Below are positions 34,540-48,080 of a stretch of DNA of 64,000 nt, piece after piece; positions within the stretch are counted from its first letter, which is position 1; the number at the start of each line of letters is the position of its first letter. The notes under the pieces are model-generated. The model ran no database searches and was not told where the DNA came from. It saw only the letters and a list, made by a program, of their open reading frames with translations. This DNA comes from Plectrocnemia conspersa (lineage: Eukaryota > Arthropoda > Insecta > Trichoptera > Polycentropodidae). The position numbers and the translations under genes were made by a program. Location: the NCBI GenBank assembly GCA_009617715.1, contig VTFK01000288.1:248001-312000 (forward strand), in the 5' to 3' direction.

Positions 34540-34960
34540 AGCTTGTGCCTGCTCTCTACTGGTACAAAACATACACTTGAATGCCTTAACGGTCGGAAAA
34601 GGATATTGCGCCATTATGAAACCATTAAACCATATCACTGCAATGTCCAAACGATCAATTTAGACACGCGAACTTCTCCTTCGTGTTTTTCATTTTCACT
34701 TTTAAGATTTTTCCGCGCGCGCGAGGGGCGAGAGTAAGTGGCGAGAGAATAGGAAAATCTTCGAAAATTGAAATATAAATAATACAGAGACGGCGCCACC
34801 CCGCGGGCAGGTGCGCCCCCGGGCCCGCTATTGAGGGGGTTGTTTTTATTGAATCAATTTAAACCGAGCTCAACGTAGGTACTAGTGGATGGGGGGGGGC
34901 GAATGTTGGGGGCCTCATTGTGGGGCCTATATGCCCCACTTAAGATTTTTCAAATTTCAT
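34540..34960. other. GC-elevated stretch with G-run, possible element relic
   Basis: 34700-34740 is GC-rich (CGCGCGCGAGGGGCGAGAG). 34790-34940 contains CGGCGCCACCCCGCGGG, GCGCCCCCGGGCCCGC, a run of nine or more G near 34892 and GGGGCC words. This looks like a decayed transposon with GC-rich ends, but I could not pair its termini. Confidence 0.35.
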
Positions 34961-36562
34961 TATAAAGAATTTAGACCTCTGCTCTGCTTCGCGGACGGGC
35001 AACGCACTTGAAATATTTCGATTTGAATTTTTAATGTTGTTACGTTTTAATTTTTCAAACGTGGGTCATTGAGTATGGATTAAATTCTTATTAAAATACA
35101 CAAGAGGCGCGTTTGAAATATTTTTTTGCGTTTATTAAGAAAGATATTGTTTGTTTAAAAATGCAGTATTTGATTGACCACGACGGAAGACGACGAACGG
35201 CGGTGCCTCGTCCGCCGTTCATAATATTCAATAACTATATAATTTTAACTTTCGAATCCTTTCATCGGGCCAATATGTCATTATCATCTGCTAAAGTTAT
35301 GCCTAATTTTCAGATTTGTTTCTAACAATATCGATTCTATTAGCAATAAATATTTGTGCTTGTAATTTTGCATTAAAAATTTTCCGTACGAGAAGCCATT
35401 GTGGTTTATTATTTATAATGATGAATAAAATGGGCATTAATGTTGCTGATCGCAAAGTATTAAATTGATTCTAATCTAGCAACCTTGAGGCATTTGTGCT
35501 ATGATGATCATCATATGATTCTGAGATTTATAAACTTCTATATTATTTGACGAAATCGTATTGCTATATTTTTTACTATATTCATGTTAGATATTTAAAT
35601 TAGGTTCCGAAACTTGTTTTTATCTAAAATATACTTACATAGATTATTTTGTATTATTTTAAAATAAAGTCGCTTTGATATAAAAATTCACAGCATAACG
35701 CTAGTGTGTTTTAGTGAGACAAACAAACAGAAGGACAAGCTATATTTATATATATATATATATAATACATGTAAATGTGAGCGTGTGTCTCAAAATATAT
35801 ACTTTTAATAACGATATTTTCGCAAAACATGATGACAAAGTCTTTTATTCAAAAATTCTAAATTTGATAGAAGAGTTTTACAATTTAATTTTACACGAGA
35901 AACAATTTATCTTCAGCTTGAGACTTTTATTTACGCTTTGAGAGATTTTCCTTTGTTGTGTGCAATAACTAACTTTTCCAACTGACCTATATTCTATATG
36001 TACATATTTATAATATATTACAAGATACAAATACACATAAACTGTGTTTGTTATAATAATGGTATTATTTACTTACTTAAAAAGGTACACAAAATTGTTT
36101 TAATAAATTATAAAAGCAATTTATAGTTCATATTGATGTTTATTATAAATTATTTTATCACACTATTTTACTCATTAAAAAATAATTAAGGTAGTACATA
36201 AAATAAATCCTTTATGTATTACCTTAATTAAATTTAAATATTTATAACCTGCTCAAATTTTATTAGATTTTATAAAATTAAACAGTTTATATGGTATTAT
36301 ATAAATATACATCAATCTATTTTTTGTAGCTATAAACCAGCTTTATGTATGTATATTTTTTTTTAATAATTACTGAATAACTATTAATAATTAGTTTCTT
36401 ATATTAATTCTGTGCTTAAGGCATTGTATGTTGTTAATATTTTTTATTAATAAAAACCATTTGAGAATATTTAGAATATATTAATTCAATACATGTTTTT
36501 AAAACAAGAGCAATATATTTACACTATTGAACTGTAGGCAAAATATTTATTATAGGTTAAAT
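34961..36562. other. AT-rich stretch with two hairpins
   Basis: Two stem-loops stand out. GAACGGCGG (35195-35203) pairs exactly with CCGCCGTTC (35212-35220). AATTAAGGTAGTACATAAA (36184-36202) pairs with TTTATGTATTACCTTAATT (36211-36229) with one mismatch and an 8-nt loop. No gene is seen. Confidence 0.6.
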
Positions 36563-36700
36563 CAGTGTTTCTTAACCATTTTTAGAAAACTGTAGAACCT
36601 ATAATTTTTGAGCGGCTTGACAACCTAAGACTTTCAGAGCAATATCCAAGATGCACATTTTTTTTTATTTAACTTTTCTGAATTTTAAACTTATCGTGTA
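36563..36700 (+). mobile_element. left end of a decayed hAT-type element
   Basis: CAGTGTTTCTTAACCATTTTT followed by CTGTAGAACCTATAATTTTTG has the look of a hAT terminus of the CAGTG-TTCTTAACC class. A convincing right terminus or 8-bp duplication was not found. AT-rich sequence to about 37100 may be its remnant body. Confidence 0.4.
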
Positions 36701-37170
36701 ATCTTTCAAAAAATCTATAGGCTTGTCTGCGGAATTACTATGCTTTTAATTCAAATGATGTAAAAAAATTGAAGATTTCATGTCATCATTTGACAGAATT
36801 TTGTAACATAGCACACAAATTTTTTTTACAAAAGTAAATGTTTCATTTTCTGCAAATATTATATTACATTAATACTTGGTACTTTAATTAAACTTTTCAT
36901 ATTTTCTACAACATTTTTAATGAGATATTCATATCGAGCATATTTTTCAACCACTCTACGCTTTCTAATTACCCTGTTTTTTTAATAAACGTATTTATTA
37001 AAAGCACATTCATGTCGTTGAGCAAATACATTGAAAAATATGCAGAATTGTCATTGCGAGAAAAAGCTAAAAATCGTCATTGAACGTTGCATTTCCAGAT
37101 TTTCCATTTTTTTGCCTGTGCTCCGTAGAACAATAATAAGCCTTACTATGCTCCCTCTTGTACATGCATC
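36701..37170. other. AT-rich non-coding stretch
   Basis: This may be the body of the decayed hAT-type element to the left; no transposase motif was recognised. Confidence 0.4.
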
Positions 37171-37400
37171 ATCCCTTTAAGTGCTCGTGCAGCCCTTACA
37201 AACTCACCCCGTTTTGGTGGGTCGCGGGGAGAGTTTTTCCCAACCACCTCACCCCCACCCACATGTGTGCCGGAGTTATTAAAACATAAATTATTTTGCT
37301 TTTGCTGGCAGCGAGTTGTGCGAATATTAAACGGGAACGTAATGGAGTTGATATGGTAAATAGCAGGATGTTTATTTCATCAAAATAGTAGCTCAGAGAG
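37171..37400. other. GC-elevated unique patch
   Basis: CACCCCGTTTTGGTGGGTCGC and CCACCTCACCCCCACCC words mark a complex, non-repetitive patch. The 84-codon minus-strand frame 37196-37450 has no domain. Confidence 0.35.
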
Positions 37401-40400
37401 TGCGCACAAACGTGGCTTAGCAAAATGTTGCGAATTTTCATAATATACAAACAATTGTTGTTCTTTAATCATAAACAGTATAAATTTATTGTCGACTACT
37501 TAACAGTCAACAATATTGATTTAAATAACATTAATATATATTTTAATTTTAGCATTAATCAGAAACTGTTTAAAAGGCAACAGTGATTACGTTGTACAAC
37601 AAAATATTTGTCACAAACATTTTATATTCAGGAATAAAAAAATAGTATGGTTTTAAAAACTGTAACTGCATTGATTTTGATATGCAAAGTGTCATTAAGC
37701 TTTGAATATCAACCACCGATGAAAAATAAGGACATTGCGCTTAGTTATCGCCGAATCACTATTTAGGAGGTTGCCAATTTTGAGTCATATGTTGTTCATA
37801 AAACAAGTTGCAGTTAGATATAACAGTTTTCACATTTCTTAAAACAGTTTTAAGAAATTTACGATTTTTTCAAATAAAAATGAAAAAAAACTCTAAAGCA
37901 ATTGTTGCATAAAGAAATGGGTATCGAATTATGGATGTATGAGGTAAACGATTTTAATAAGCGCGTGGTCAGAATCGGCACCGACCATTTCGACCGCTTT
38001 ATAAATGTTTAAATGAATTTGATTTCATTGCTCCCTAAATACTACATTATTATTTTATAAATTCAAAGAAGTGCTGGCATAAGTGTATTCTATTAAATAA
38101 ATACTAGTTTGTATGGTAATATCAAATATATTTATCACACCTTAAAGTAGCATTAAAAGTTGAAATTTATTTATTTAAAATTTGCATATTATAAAGCTGA
38201 TACAAAAGCTTTTAATATTACTATTTTTTTTACGAAATTATAACTTTTTATTACCTAAAGAAAAAATAATCTAGTGCAGTAATTAGTTTTTTATATTAAA
38301 AAAACGATAGTTTTATTTTAAGATTCTGTAATTTAAATGCATTGCACTTTTACATATGTATGTATAAATGTTTTTTAAACGCTAATCTAAGAGGAATAAT
38401 TATAATAATGTGTTTTAATGATTTTTTTATATATATATGTTTATTACATATAAATAATTTTATATACAATATATTAGAATTTACGCAAACGATAATCGTA
38501 ACGCTTAAAACAAAATATAAAAAAATATTGCAAAAGCAATGAATATAAAAAATCGTGCGGAGCAACCAGTATTGCACAATAGCCACAAAAATAACAACTG
38601 CATTGTTGTATGGATTATCTACTTCTCTTAACAATGTATCTCTAAATTTTCTTTCACCAGAAGGTGTGATCAGATGCTAATGTGTATACATATTTTTATA
38701 TATATGTTTAAAAATAATTTCACATTATTTTTGTTAATCATAATCCATTCCTGATATACAGTATTAAATCATATTTTATCTGTACGTATATGTCCAATAA
38801 GAATGGCTTATAAAATATTAATTTTTAAAATTTCTGTTTATTATTTATATTGTAAATCAATATAAACGCTTTATTTTAAATGTTTTGTACTGTAATTTGT
38901 CGGAAGGAGATCGTCATGGCTGAATTACAGACTATGTCACAGAACATAAATAATTTATAACCATGGTTCACGGTATGCTTTATTAAACCAATTTAAATAT
39001 TTTTTTATGGACCATAAGGTCACGTAACAATTTATCGTGACCTAAATATAATAGAATACGTTAATTTATATACAGGCATTATATTTTATGTACCGTATAA
39101 TCATTACGAAATTAAATTATTAAATAACGCATTTTTATTTATTAAAAAACTTCTCCCTTTTAAATTTTAATTATATACTTTCAATATAAAAGTTATAAAT
39201 TAATCTCTAAAAAGATTTTCTTTTTTAGCATGTTTTCCTATACTTATACATTGACGTATTATATTCTTTAGTGATATTCCCCCTTTGCAATTCCCCTTCA
39301 GAAAGTTGGCTTTGACTATTATAAAGGCACAATAATGTCGCTCCATTTTAGAGTTTATTTAAAGCGAATTTTGGTAAAGATTGTAAACTTTTTGATATAG
39401 GTCATATAAATATAGATTTATTTGCATTAAAACTTATATGTACACATAGAAATATATATCATTAAATATATAAATTTATTGATATTGTAGATATAAATAA
39501 ACTACTCAACGTTCAAGTATATTTGTGTATGCATAAACGATAAACGCGTATATCGAATCAGGCGATTTCAATTTATTCAATTTATAAATGGGAAACGTAT
39601 GTATATTTCGATAGATTCTATCCATTCTACTGTATAATCTTTGAAAGGGAACAATCCACGATCGGCCCATGCGAATCATCAGATTCTTTTTATTTCTACA
39701 CCCTTCTCCCCTCACCCGTCTTTGTCCGTAGTTTTCCTTTTTTTCGTACTGTGTTCAGAAATATAAATAAAATATATTATTCCACTCATACCACATACCG
39801 CTGTAATGTATTAAAAGTTATTCAATAATATAGAAACACAACTACACAAGTAAAAGTTATTTTTTGCTTGCCCGATCTGAAATATTTCTAGCGATGTTGT
39901 TCGCTCAGAATGCCTTAAATTACATATTTTTTATATAAACAACATTAAAATCATTTTTATTATTTATGTTAATCTAGAGTTAATGCTATTAAGCGTTACA
40001 TATTTTAAATTAAAAAAGAACGTGTATTTTTTTAAGTTTAAATATGTACATCATATTATCGTAAAAGTTTAATGAATATATTTCCATTATTATATTTATA
40101 AGTAAAGGTATAAAAAATATATATTATTTTAAATGCTGATCCATCAGAAAATACTGGGCTATAGAATAATAATTTATTAATCATACTAGACACGATTAGT
40201 GCGGAGCATATTATTTTATTATTTAATTAAATCAGGATATTAATTATATGCAAATAAAAAAAATTAGATCCTTTAAACTATATCGAAAATTTGTTGAACT
40301 AGTAAATTTGTGTGATATACGCGTATTATACGTACATACAATATATATTCCAAAAGTTGCGCAATTACACTTTTAACTTTTGCCCCATTACCATTTTGTA

Positions 40401-42063
40401 GCATGAAATGTATGTAAAAGTTGAATAGAAAATTCGCGAGGTTTCTTTTGAATTTCAAATCATTCCTTATACTTTGGCCGACGTGCGCTCGTCTCTTTCG
40501 CACACAACACCACCTACGAGTTCTCCGTCTCTCTTACTCGTAATATAAATATGCTTTTCCAAGTTATTGCAGTGAAGATTTATTCAGTACATTTTTTGTA
40601 ATGTAAATTCTCATGGTAATATTTTAAATTAAAATCTATAATGCATGAAGAATCAAAATATAATTTCTTTACGACAAACTGGCAATGTATGCTAATTCTA
40701 TACGAATAATAATGGGGGTTTCAGGAATATAGATACAAAATGCACTTTTCGGAATTTTTTGCTAAAGATCGGATCAATATTGAGCAAAAAACTGAATATA
40801 TACGATGTATATAGAATGTTTAAATTATTCTAACCATCCTTGATCGAATTTATGAGGCATATTTATTCATGAAAAAATACTACATTATTTTTCTTTATAG
40901 ACTTGAGCTACAGAAGCAACGTTATACCATGTAATAAAGCTTGGTTGTTTTTTCGATCAATATGTATTATATATACGTATATTTTGTAAATGGTAGTTTT
41001 ATGTACTAGTTTAATTACAATATACAAAAAAACTTATTTATTTCAAAGATTTATATACACAACATGTAATTTTGTTTTTCTTATAAGTTTTCAATCAAAT
41101 TTGTTTGTAAAAAAACGTTTGATTTAAAACTTTGTATTCAAAATTACGCATATCTGTTAAAAGCGGGAGATGAGGACGATACTTTTTAGTATTACAATTT
41201 TGGGATTTTGTTTATCTAACTGTTCGTATATATTTACTATTTAGAACAGAAATTTAGATTTAGGTCGAATAACATACACCTGGTTATAATATGTCACATT
41301 TTTAAATATAGCAATAAAGCCACCCAAAGCGGTCACTTACAGTAGAAAGTATTATAAATAAATTAACTATTCGAAAATTGATTTACGTGATTGAGATTTT
41401 TTCGATATTCGAAATAAAACTATTCTTTAGATAAAAAAATTGATAAACAATTTCTGTTTTGTTTTAAAATTTTTGTTTTAATAGTAATGTTTAATGTTTT
41501 TTAATAAGCTTAGCGCGTTTTTACGATTATTTCTATATTATTGCATACATAGTAATCTCAAGTTATTAAGGTCTCTTTTAATATAAATAAGTAATACTCA
41601 TAGTTTTTTAGATTAAATTGCTACAAAAATATTTATTTGTGCAATTCCAATGCCTGGTATACAAAGTTTTTCTAAACTATCTTGTGTTTGGTCTGGTGAG
41701 CTTCACTGGTTATGAGCGCAAAATTTGAACTAAAGCGTAGACCGAAGTATGAAGTGTCTGTTCTAAGGCAATGTTTTGACTTACATTTTTTTATTTTTAA
41801 TAAATCTTCCGTTGTAACCTGTCAGGCGTAACTCGCACGAATTAGACCTACGCGGACTATTGACGGAAACTGGGTAAACAGCCGCTTCTCTCTTCATGTT
41901 ACGACGTCTGAAATCCAGAAATCAATTTTATTTTCAGTGACGACTGGATTATTCAGACGCAGACAAGGCTTTATAGCTGAATAACTTTGCCTTACATAAA
42001 AAGTACCCTAACAGTAGCTCAAGACAATTTTTTAATTTAAAAATTATTATTATATTCTAAAGG
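37401..42063. other. AT-rich non-coding stretch
   Basis: No gene is supported. Small features are an 8-bp inverted repeat AGGTCACG/CGTGACCT (39017-39024 and 39036-39043), which contains nuclear-receptor-type AGGTCA half-sites, and a GC-richer patch at 40425-40545 (CGACGTGCGCTCG). Another less AT-biased piece lies at 41815-41945. Confidence 0.45.
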
Positions 42064-42194
42064 TTAGGAATAAGCTTCTTAGATTTAACAATACAATGTA
42101 TCTTAATACATCATACTTAATTCTAAAAGTGTGAATAAAAAATATTTTAAGGTATTTAGCTAAAACAAAATTATCTGATTAAATTTTTTGGAAG
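42064..42194 (+). repeat. direct repeat D, left copy (131 bp)
   Basis: This segment is repeated in the same orientation at 43112-43244 with clear identity throughout (AACAATACA-TGTATCTTAATACATC, AAAAGTGTGAATAAAAAA, AAAACAAAATTATCTGA). It lies 108 bp left of the TIR element, while the right copy touches the right TIR directly. Confidence 0.85.
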
Positions 42195-42302
42195 TTTAAA
42201 AAATATTTTAAGAATACCATAATTAAAAAATAACAAGCGTTTTGATTGAAATAAAATTCCACATTTTATTTGATTTATCCTATCTTTATGGTTATAATCT
42301 TG

Positions 42303-43114
42303 TAATGCCTGCACTACACTCTCTGGAAGTTGGCCAAGGTTGGCCAAGGACGGAGAATATAGTGAGTTACTTCGGTCGAGTTCAGTTCTGCCCGCTCTAA
42401 AATCTCTCGGAAGTGGTCCGAGGTTACCGAGAACGGGAGGTAAAGTGGGGGTAATTCAGTCGACTTATCGGGGACTTCAACAGACTCTTACTGACATCTT
42501 TGAATATTGTAGGGTACCAAAAGGGATTAATTATATTTTTGATAGTATATTCTTCTATCAGCTATGATTATTGTATTTTTTTTCATATAAAATTAAATAA
42601 TTAAAAAATAATTAGTGGTACTGATTTTGTTAAAAAAGTCGTTTCAAATATCCTTATGTATTTTCCTAGATCGGTTTATATAAATGTCACACCATAACGA
42701 ATTCTTATTTAGAATCGATGGCGACAAATTCTAGGATAGTCACATATGTGGTGTTCGTATTCTGAAGTATCATTTTTATGCCTTATGGCATTTTTCTAAA
42801 GCCGACAAAGATTTTGCGTAAATTGAATATTTACGACCGAAAAGTTTTCATTGATACTGTATTGGTGAGTGCACACACAAACTTTTATAATTATCAGTAG
42901 CGTAATTTTAATAATATGACAGTTTAAAAATTGCGATTATTTGGCACTTTCTTCGATCGCGCGCAAATATGCCGGCTGTACGTGACAGCAGCCGCCGTCC
43001 GAACATCATCCATATGAAATCCGCGACAGTGTGGGCGCTTACTCGTAGATCTCGGCCGACTTTCAGTTGTAACTTCGGTTTGGTCAACTTCCAGAGAGTG
43101 TAGTGGAGGCATTA
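42303..43114. mobile_element. DNA transposon-like element with 35-bp terminal inverted repeats (812 bp)
   Basis: Positions 42303-42337 and 43080-43114 are inverted repeats of 35 bp with only two mismatches. They begin TAATGCCT and continue CACTACACTCTCTGGAAGTTG. Inside the left end, a unit of about 82 bp beginning near 42320 (TCTCTGGAAGT...) is repeated in diverged form from about 42402 (TCTCTCGGAAGT...). The inner region is AT-rich and the ends are GC-richer. Open frames (plus 42340-42567, minus 42924-43112) arise from the ends and show no transposase motif, so it seems non-autonomous. A TA dinucleotide at each outer edge could be a target duplication, or the CACTA start within could point to a CACTA-like origin; neither is secure. 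Confidence 0.75.
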
Positions 43115-43244
43115 GGAAATAAACTTCTTTGAATTTAACAATACATTGTATCTTAATACATCGTAATTAATTTTAAAAGTGTGAATAAAAAACATTTTTA
43201 AGTATTTGGTTAAAACAAAATTATCTGAATATATTTTTCGTAAG
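43112..43244 (+). repeat. direct repeat D, right copy (133 bp)
   Basis: This is the partner of 42064-42194. It begins within the last three bases of the right terminal repeat, at the word TTAGGAA, which also starts the left copy. Confidence 0.85.
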
Positions 43245-46200
43245 CCTTATTTTGTTATACTATGTAATGCAAAGTTTGTATATATTAATGAAATGTGATG
43301 AACTCAAGGTACAATTACGACTTATATATTTTAAATTATATTTAGAAATTCAGTATCGAAAGAAAACTGACTAAATAATTATTTATATGCTATAATTTTA
43401 GTATCGCAATAATATAATAAAGCAGAGAAGGACATGATTGCTATTATGTCACGTTACATACATACATCATAATAACATGTAATGCGAAGATCTGTAACAC
43501 CAAATCACAATTATTCGCTCAGTTAATGGGTTCTATCCGTGTATAATTAACATCCATCATTTTGTCATAGAGTGACACCAATTTCAAACGACTACTTCAG
43601 TAGAAAATCGTTTAAATTAAATAACAATGCATTTTTAATATAGGTGTATGATAAAATAATTTATCTTCGAAGTAAACGTAATTACGGAAAAATTGATAGC
43701 AACTTAATTTAAATCTTTAAGATAACTTTATAATATATTATATACTTAAAATCTTAATAATAATATGCATAAAAGCAAAAGATATGTAACGGATAACTAG
43801 TATAATCATGTATTTTATTACTCAGTATATATTATATAATGTTATACTAATCCAATTTAATCCTCTATTTATCTACGATGATAATATAAATACAAATAGC
43901 TAAACACGGATAAGCCGACATTGTAATATTTGCGTTTATATAACCTACTTTACGATTCACAATTAAGGAAGTTATTTGATATAAGTATAATAACCTCATT
44001 TCAAACAAGGCTGTTTAATATACGCTCTGTAATGAAGAAACATTACATGTAATAACGATTTACGGAATGTAAATAAAATATTAATGATGATTATTAGCTG
44101 AAAAGTAAATTGTGACATTTTTCTTATAATATTCGAATGTAATTGTATATTACATAGTTATTTTTATAACACACTTCTAAATTAAAAAAACAATACTAAT
44201 AAATATGTCATGTCAGATAATTTTACTTTATGAAAAATTCATTATTTTATGTTTTCATAATATAATGAAACGTTGACCTAATTTTCTGTAACTGGGTCTA
44301 AGTATTTTATATTATATAAAATATACGATGCTATTTATTTGTCGGTTTAAAAAGCTCATTTATTTATCGCTTGAATTATAACTATAATTTATTTATTATA
44401 AATAATATGCAACGTCGACTGATAGTGTTTAGAGTTTAGTCTGGACTGTTAGAATATATTTTGGTACATATAAATATGTATGCGTATGAAATTTGATTAT
44501 ATGAAAGCTTTTGATGATAACTACGAAGTGGAAATGAATTGTTCTCGATAGAGTGAATAAACGGGTCACTGTTATAATTTTCATGTTAAAATTATATTTT
44601 CTAAAAGAAGACGTTTGATCATTTTTAATTCGGTTTAAATTGGATGTAAATGTGAGCAATTATTATTATTTTTATACATTATTTATAATCGTTTTAACTG
44701 TAATTATTATAAAGTATGTTTCGGGCTATGTAGGTTCCAAATTATTTTACATAGATACGTTTTCAATAATTGTAACTTCGACATATGGTCACTATCACAG
44801 ACGATTGATTGTTCATAATCTGCAAGGTTTAATATGTTAATATTTAACGCAAGAATTAAATACTGGTCCATTGTTGTTTATTTTTATTATAAATGAAATA
44901 AACAGAGCAGCATAAAATACTTTCTTAAGCTACAAAGCATACATTACAAACATTTAAGTACAACCTTCATATTAAAATAAGTAGTTTGTACTTTAATGTG
45001 TCATATGTTTATAAATATTTCTTAATATGAACGTTTCACTTAACAAATATACTGTAATTATTTTTTTTTAAATTGATTTTTAAGTTTATCTAAGAAACAC
45101 TCAAAGCTTTATGGAAAAACAACCTTATAGCTTTAGGGTATGATTTTATATAATATAAGGACTGCATTATCTGAAAAAATTAGTGTAGCAACTAATAGTG
45201 AATTTTATCTTAGATTGTTAATTTAACTGTTTCACGATTATCGTAGATATGTCTAGCTTAGATTATTAAATTTAACTTTTTAAGCGTTATGGTAAATTTG
45301 CCGTTAAACCTGAATGAAACTTTTAGTAAATTATATGTAAAATTCAATTCATATTTAAAATACATACAAATTGTGAGTATGTATTTTTATTTTAAATGTC
45401 ACGAAGTTATGCCACTAATCTCAAACCCAAGATAGCAAAAAGTCACGAAGGGGTCGAAAAGATTCATTACTTTTTTTTTTAAATGTGTTTTTTTTTAACT
45501 TGTAAGATTAATTTTAAAAAGGTCCAGCAATTCAGCATAGTTTATTTAATACTAATATAATATAACTATAAGCTAAATATGTATAAAAAAATCATTTAAA
45601 AAATAGAAATTTACAAAAAAAAGATCAGAAAGTCTTACGTTATTGATAAATGTTTTAAAGTGAAATATTAGAAAAAAATGTTTTGCATAGCCAAATTAAC
45701 TTCTTAAACTATATTTGCACCATTAGTCTCAAGAGTTCACAACTTTTATGTGTTTGTGTAAAGTAATGAGCACATTTATAAGCCTATATAATAAGTTTTA
45801 AATTATTTTTTATCATAAAAGAGATTTCTCCATTGTATAATTTTTTTTATAAAATGTGAAATTAATTTTATTATTTTAGGCAATGTATTTCTTATTATTA
45901 TAAATAATCATATATTAAATCAACACTAATTAATAAAGTAATAAACTTGTTTTATGCGCCTTATACGTGTTATGTCTCTTATGTTTAATGTGTCTTATTT
46001 GCATTTGCGGCCAGACTTTGTACAAATCCGCGACGAACACGTGAATTCGTTCACCCCGAGTATTATTCCTAAGCTTCTAAAGGCGTGAAATAATATGAAT
46101 TATTTAATATTTATGCTGAACTGCTATTTTTTTAATAAAATAATATAGATAAGCTTTGCATTACTCAAATCACTATATGATTGCAATAAATGTTCCTTAG

Positions 46201-46370
46201 AGCTTACAAACTAAACAGTGACAGCTAAATTACAAAAAAAAATTGCATATCATATAATCGATAGATAAACAGTGATATGTTGTCAAGAACACATTGGAAA
46301 TATACTTGTCGTAATAAAACTAATTACTATAGTTATTCGCAACTTGCTAAAAACAAGTTTATTTTTCTCG
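43245..46370. other. AT-rich non-coding stretch
   Basis: No gene is supported. A GC-richer patch at 46010-46085 (ATCCGCGACGAACACGTG) is unexplained. Confidence 0.5.
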
Positions 46371-46560
46371 TCAGTGTTATATAAGCGCGTGTGCCGTTGG
46401 CAGATTCGAGCGGATTAGGACTAGTTGAAAATGGACCTAAACAAAGGACAGTCGTAGTCTATTCAAACACAAAATTGGTAAAATGCGCCTAGTAGTAGTC
46501 AAGCAGCATGGTAAATTATACGTTGCATGCTCCTGTGTAGAAAAATCGAGAAATTTGTTT
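46371..46560. other. short GC-elevated segment with TATA-like box
   Basis: TTATATAAGCGCG (about 46377-46389) is followed about 25-30 bp later by GGCAGATTCGAGCGG. The spacing would suit a TATA box and a start site on the plus strand, but no coding sequence follows and AT-rich DNA often contains TATATAA by chance. Confidence 0.2.
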
Positions 46561-47579
46561 GTATATGCGCGAAATTAAATCACTAAAAAAACATATTTTA
46601 TAAAATCGATTTTATTATTACATTTATTTTATTGCGAGTTTACAAAACTACAACGTACTTCAATATTTATTTAAATTAGATAATTTAACAATAAAATTTT
46701 AATTTAATATTATTATTATATTCGGTGAACGACGACGTTTTGCGACACGTATAGATTGCAAGCATTGAATATATAGATCGCTAGATTGCAAATATATCTT
46801 TATCAGTTGGATGATATAAAATTGTAATTTTAACGTGAATTTAAAGCACGATATTATGTTGTAATATAAACAACTATTATAAGCAACTACATATTCATTA
46901 CTTACAATATGTTTTTAAGGTCGCAGGATATAAATCTGTAAAAAATTATATTACTATAGTATTGTATACAAATTAGGAGCAATTTTATTTTGTTTAGGAG
47001 CAATTTCGTTTTGTTATTTTACGTGTCGTTGATGAATTCGAGAAGGGTCTGAAGGGTTTGATAATACTCAGCGACTATTTTCAGTTTCCGGGTTTAAAGT
47101 TTATCGCGGATGATTTCTAAGAGGGTGTATGTCTTTTATTAAAGTTCTCAGTAACTCCAGCTCCTAGGTTTATTTATGAAATTTATTAACAATAAATAAA
47201 ATAATTTTATATATACACGAGCTTCGACTCGAATGAATCTTGATATTAACAGTGTTCTGACTGACCGTTTAGTATGGAAGCTATAGGCTAATGTTATTTG
47301 AATAGGGAATATTTATGTTAAAACAAGGATACGTCATTATGTTTGGTCGCTATCCAAATGTTTGTTGCTGAGTGAGCGACATTTTCATATTCACATCATA
47401 TGAGATTGACATTATAAGCGCATATTTTAAGAATTATAGTTCAGGATTGCATTTCATATTTATTATTAATATAATTATATTGAACATAAAATTAAATTAC
47501 TAGATTAAAATCGATCACAAAATAAGATAAAACAAAAATTAATTTTCAACAGAAAAATACACCAATGCAGTCTAGAAAC
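46561..47579. other. AT-rich non-coding stretch
   Basis: A short direct repeat of TTAGGAGCAATTT occurs near 46973 and 46995. No gene is seen. Confidence 0.5.
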
Positions 47580-48080
47580 ACTAAACTATGATGAAAACAA
47601 ACACATTTAACTCCCCAAACTGTTTTCCATCAAAGTTTGTGGAGCTGTTTCGAGCGTGGAGTTAACCTCCCTAAATAACGCGTCTCTTTCACTCTAAACG
47701 TTCACTGCATATCTCCATCCCGTTTTTGAACAGCCCCCACCACTCGCCAAACAACTCGTCGTTTACACACATATATTCAAAACAAAGTTTAAAGACTTGG
47801 CACATCTCTTATTAAAAGGAACTTTGAGAACGGTATCTGTCTCTTTCGCTGAACCACGCGTATCCGCGTCGCACGATGATGGGCGATTATATTGAGTGCG
47901 AGGATTTTCCTAATTTTCCATTTTCCTTCGGCAAACTCAAAGAGCTAAAGCAAACGCTTTCGCATATAATATATTTGAAGAAGGATTCGTTTATAATAAA
48001 AAATGATACGAGAAGGTGGTGTGCGTGTTTAAGCGCGAGTGAACGACCGACCTTCGTCGAAGTACGGCGTTATAAATAGC
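47580..48080 (+). other. GC-elevated unique stretch, possible exon or regulatory DNA
   Basis: This 500-bp stretch is distinctly less AT-biased and has high complexity. A 67-codon frame (47876-48079) begins MMGDYIECEDFPNFPFSFGK and uses acidic and aromatic residues more evenly than chance frames, but it has no domain and no homologue I can name. Pyrimidine-rich tracts precede it. It may be an exon, a promoter or an enhancer; I lean towards non-coding. Confidence 0.3.

Noticed and set aside
36184..36229. MITE call for the hairpin
   Set aside because: The arms are short and AT-rich, and no target duplication was found.
46377..46420. TATA-box core promoter
   Set aside because: TATATAA is frequent by chance in such AT-rich DNA and no coding sequence or exon follows; kept only as a very weak note.
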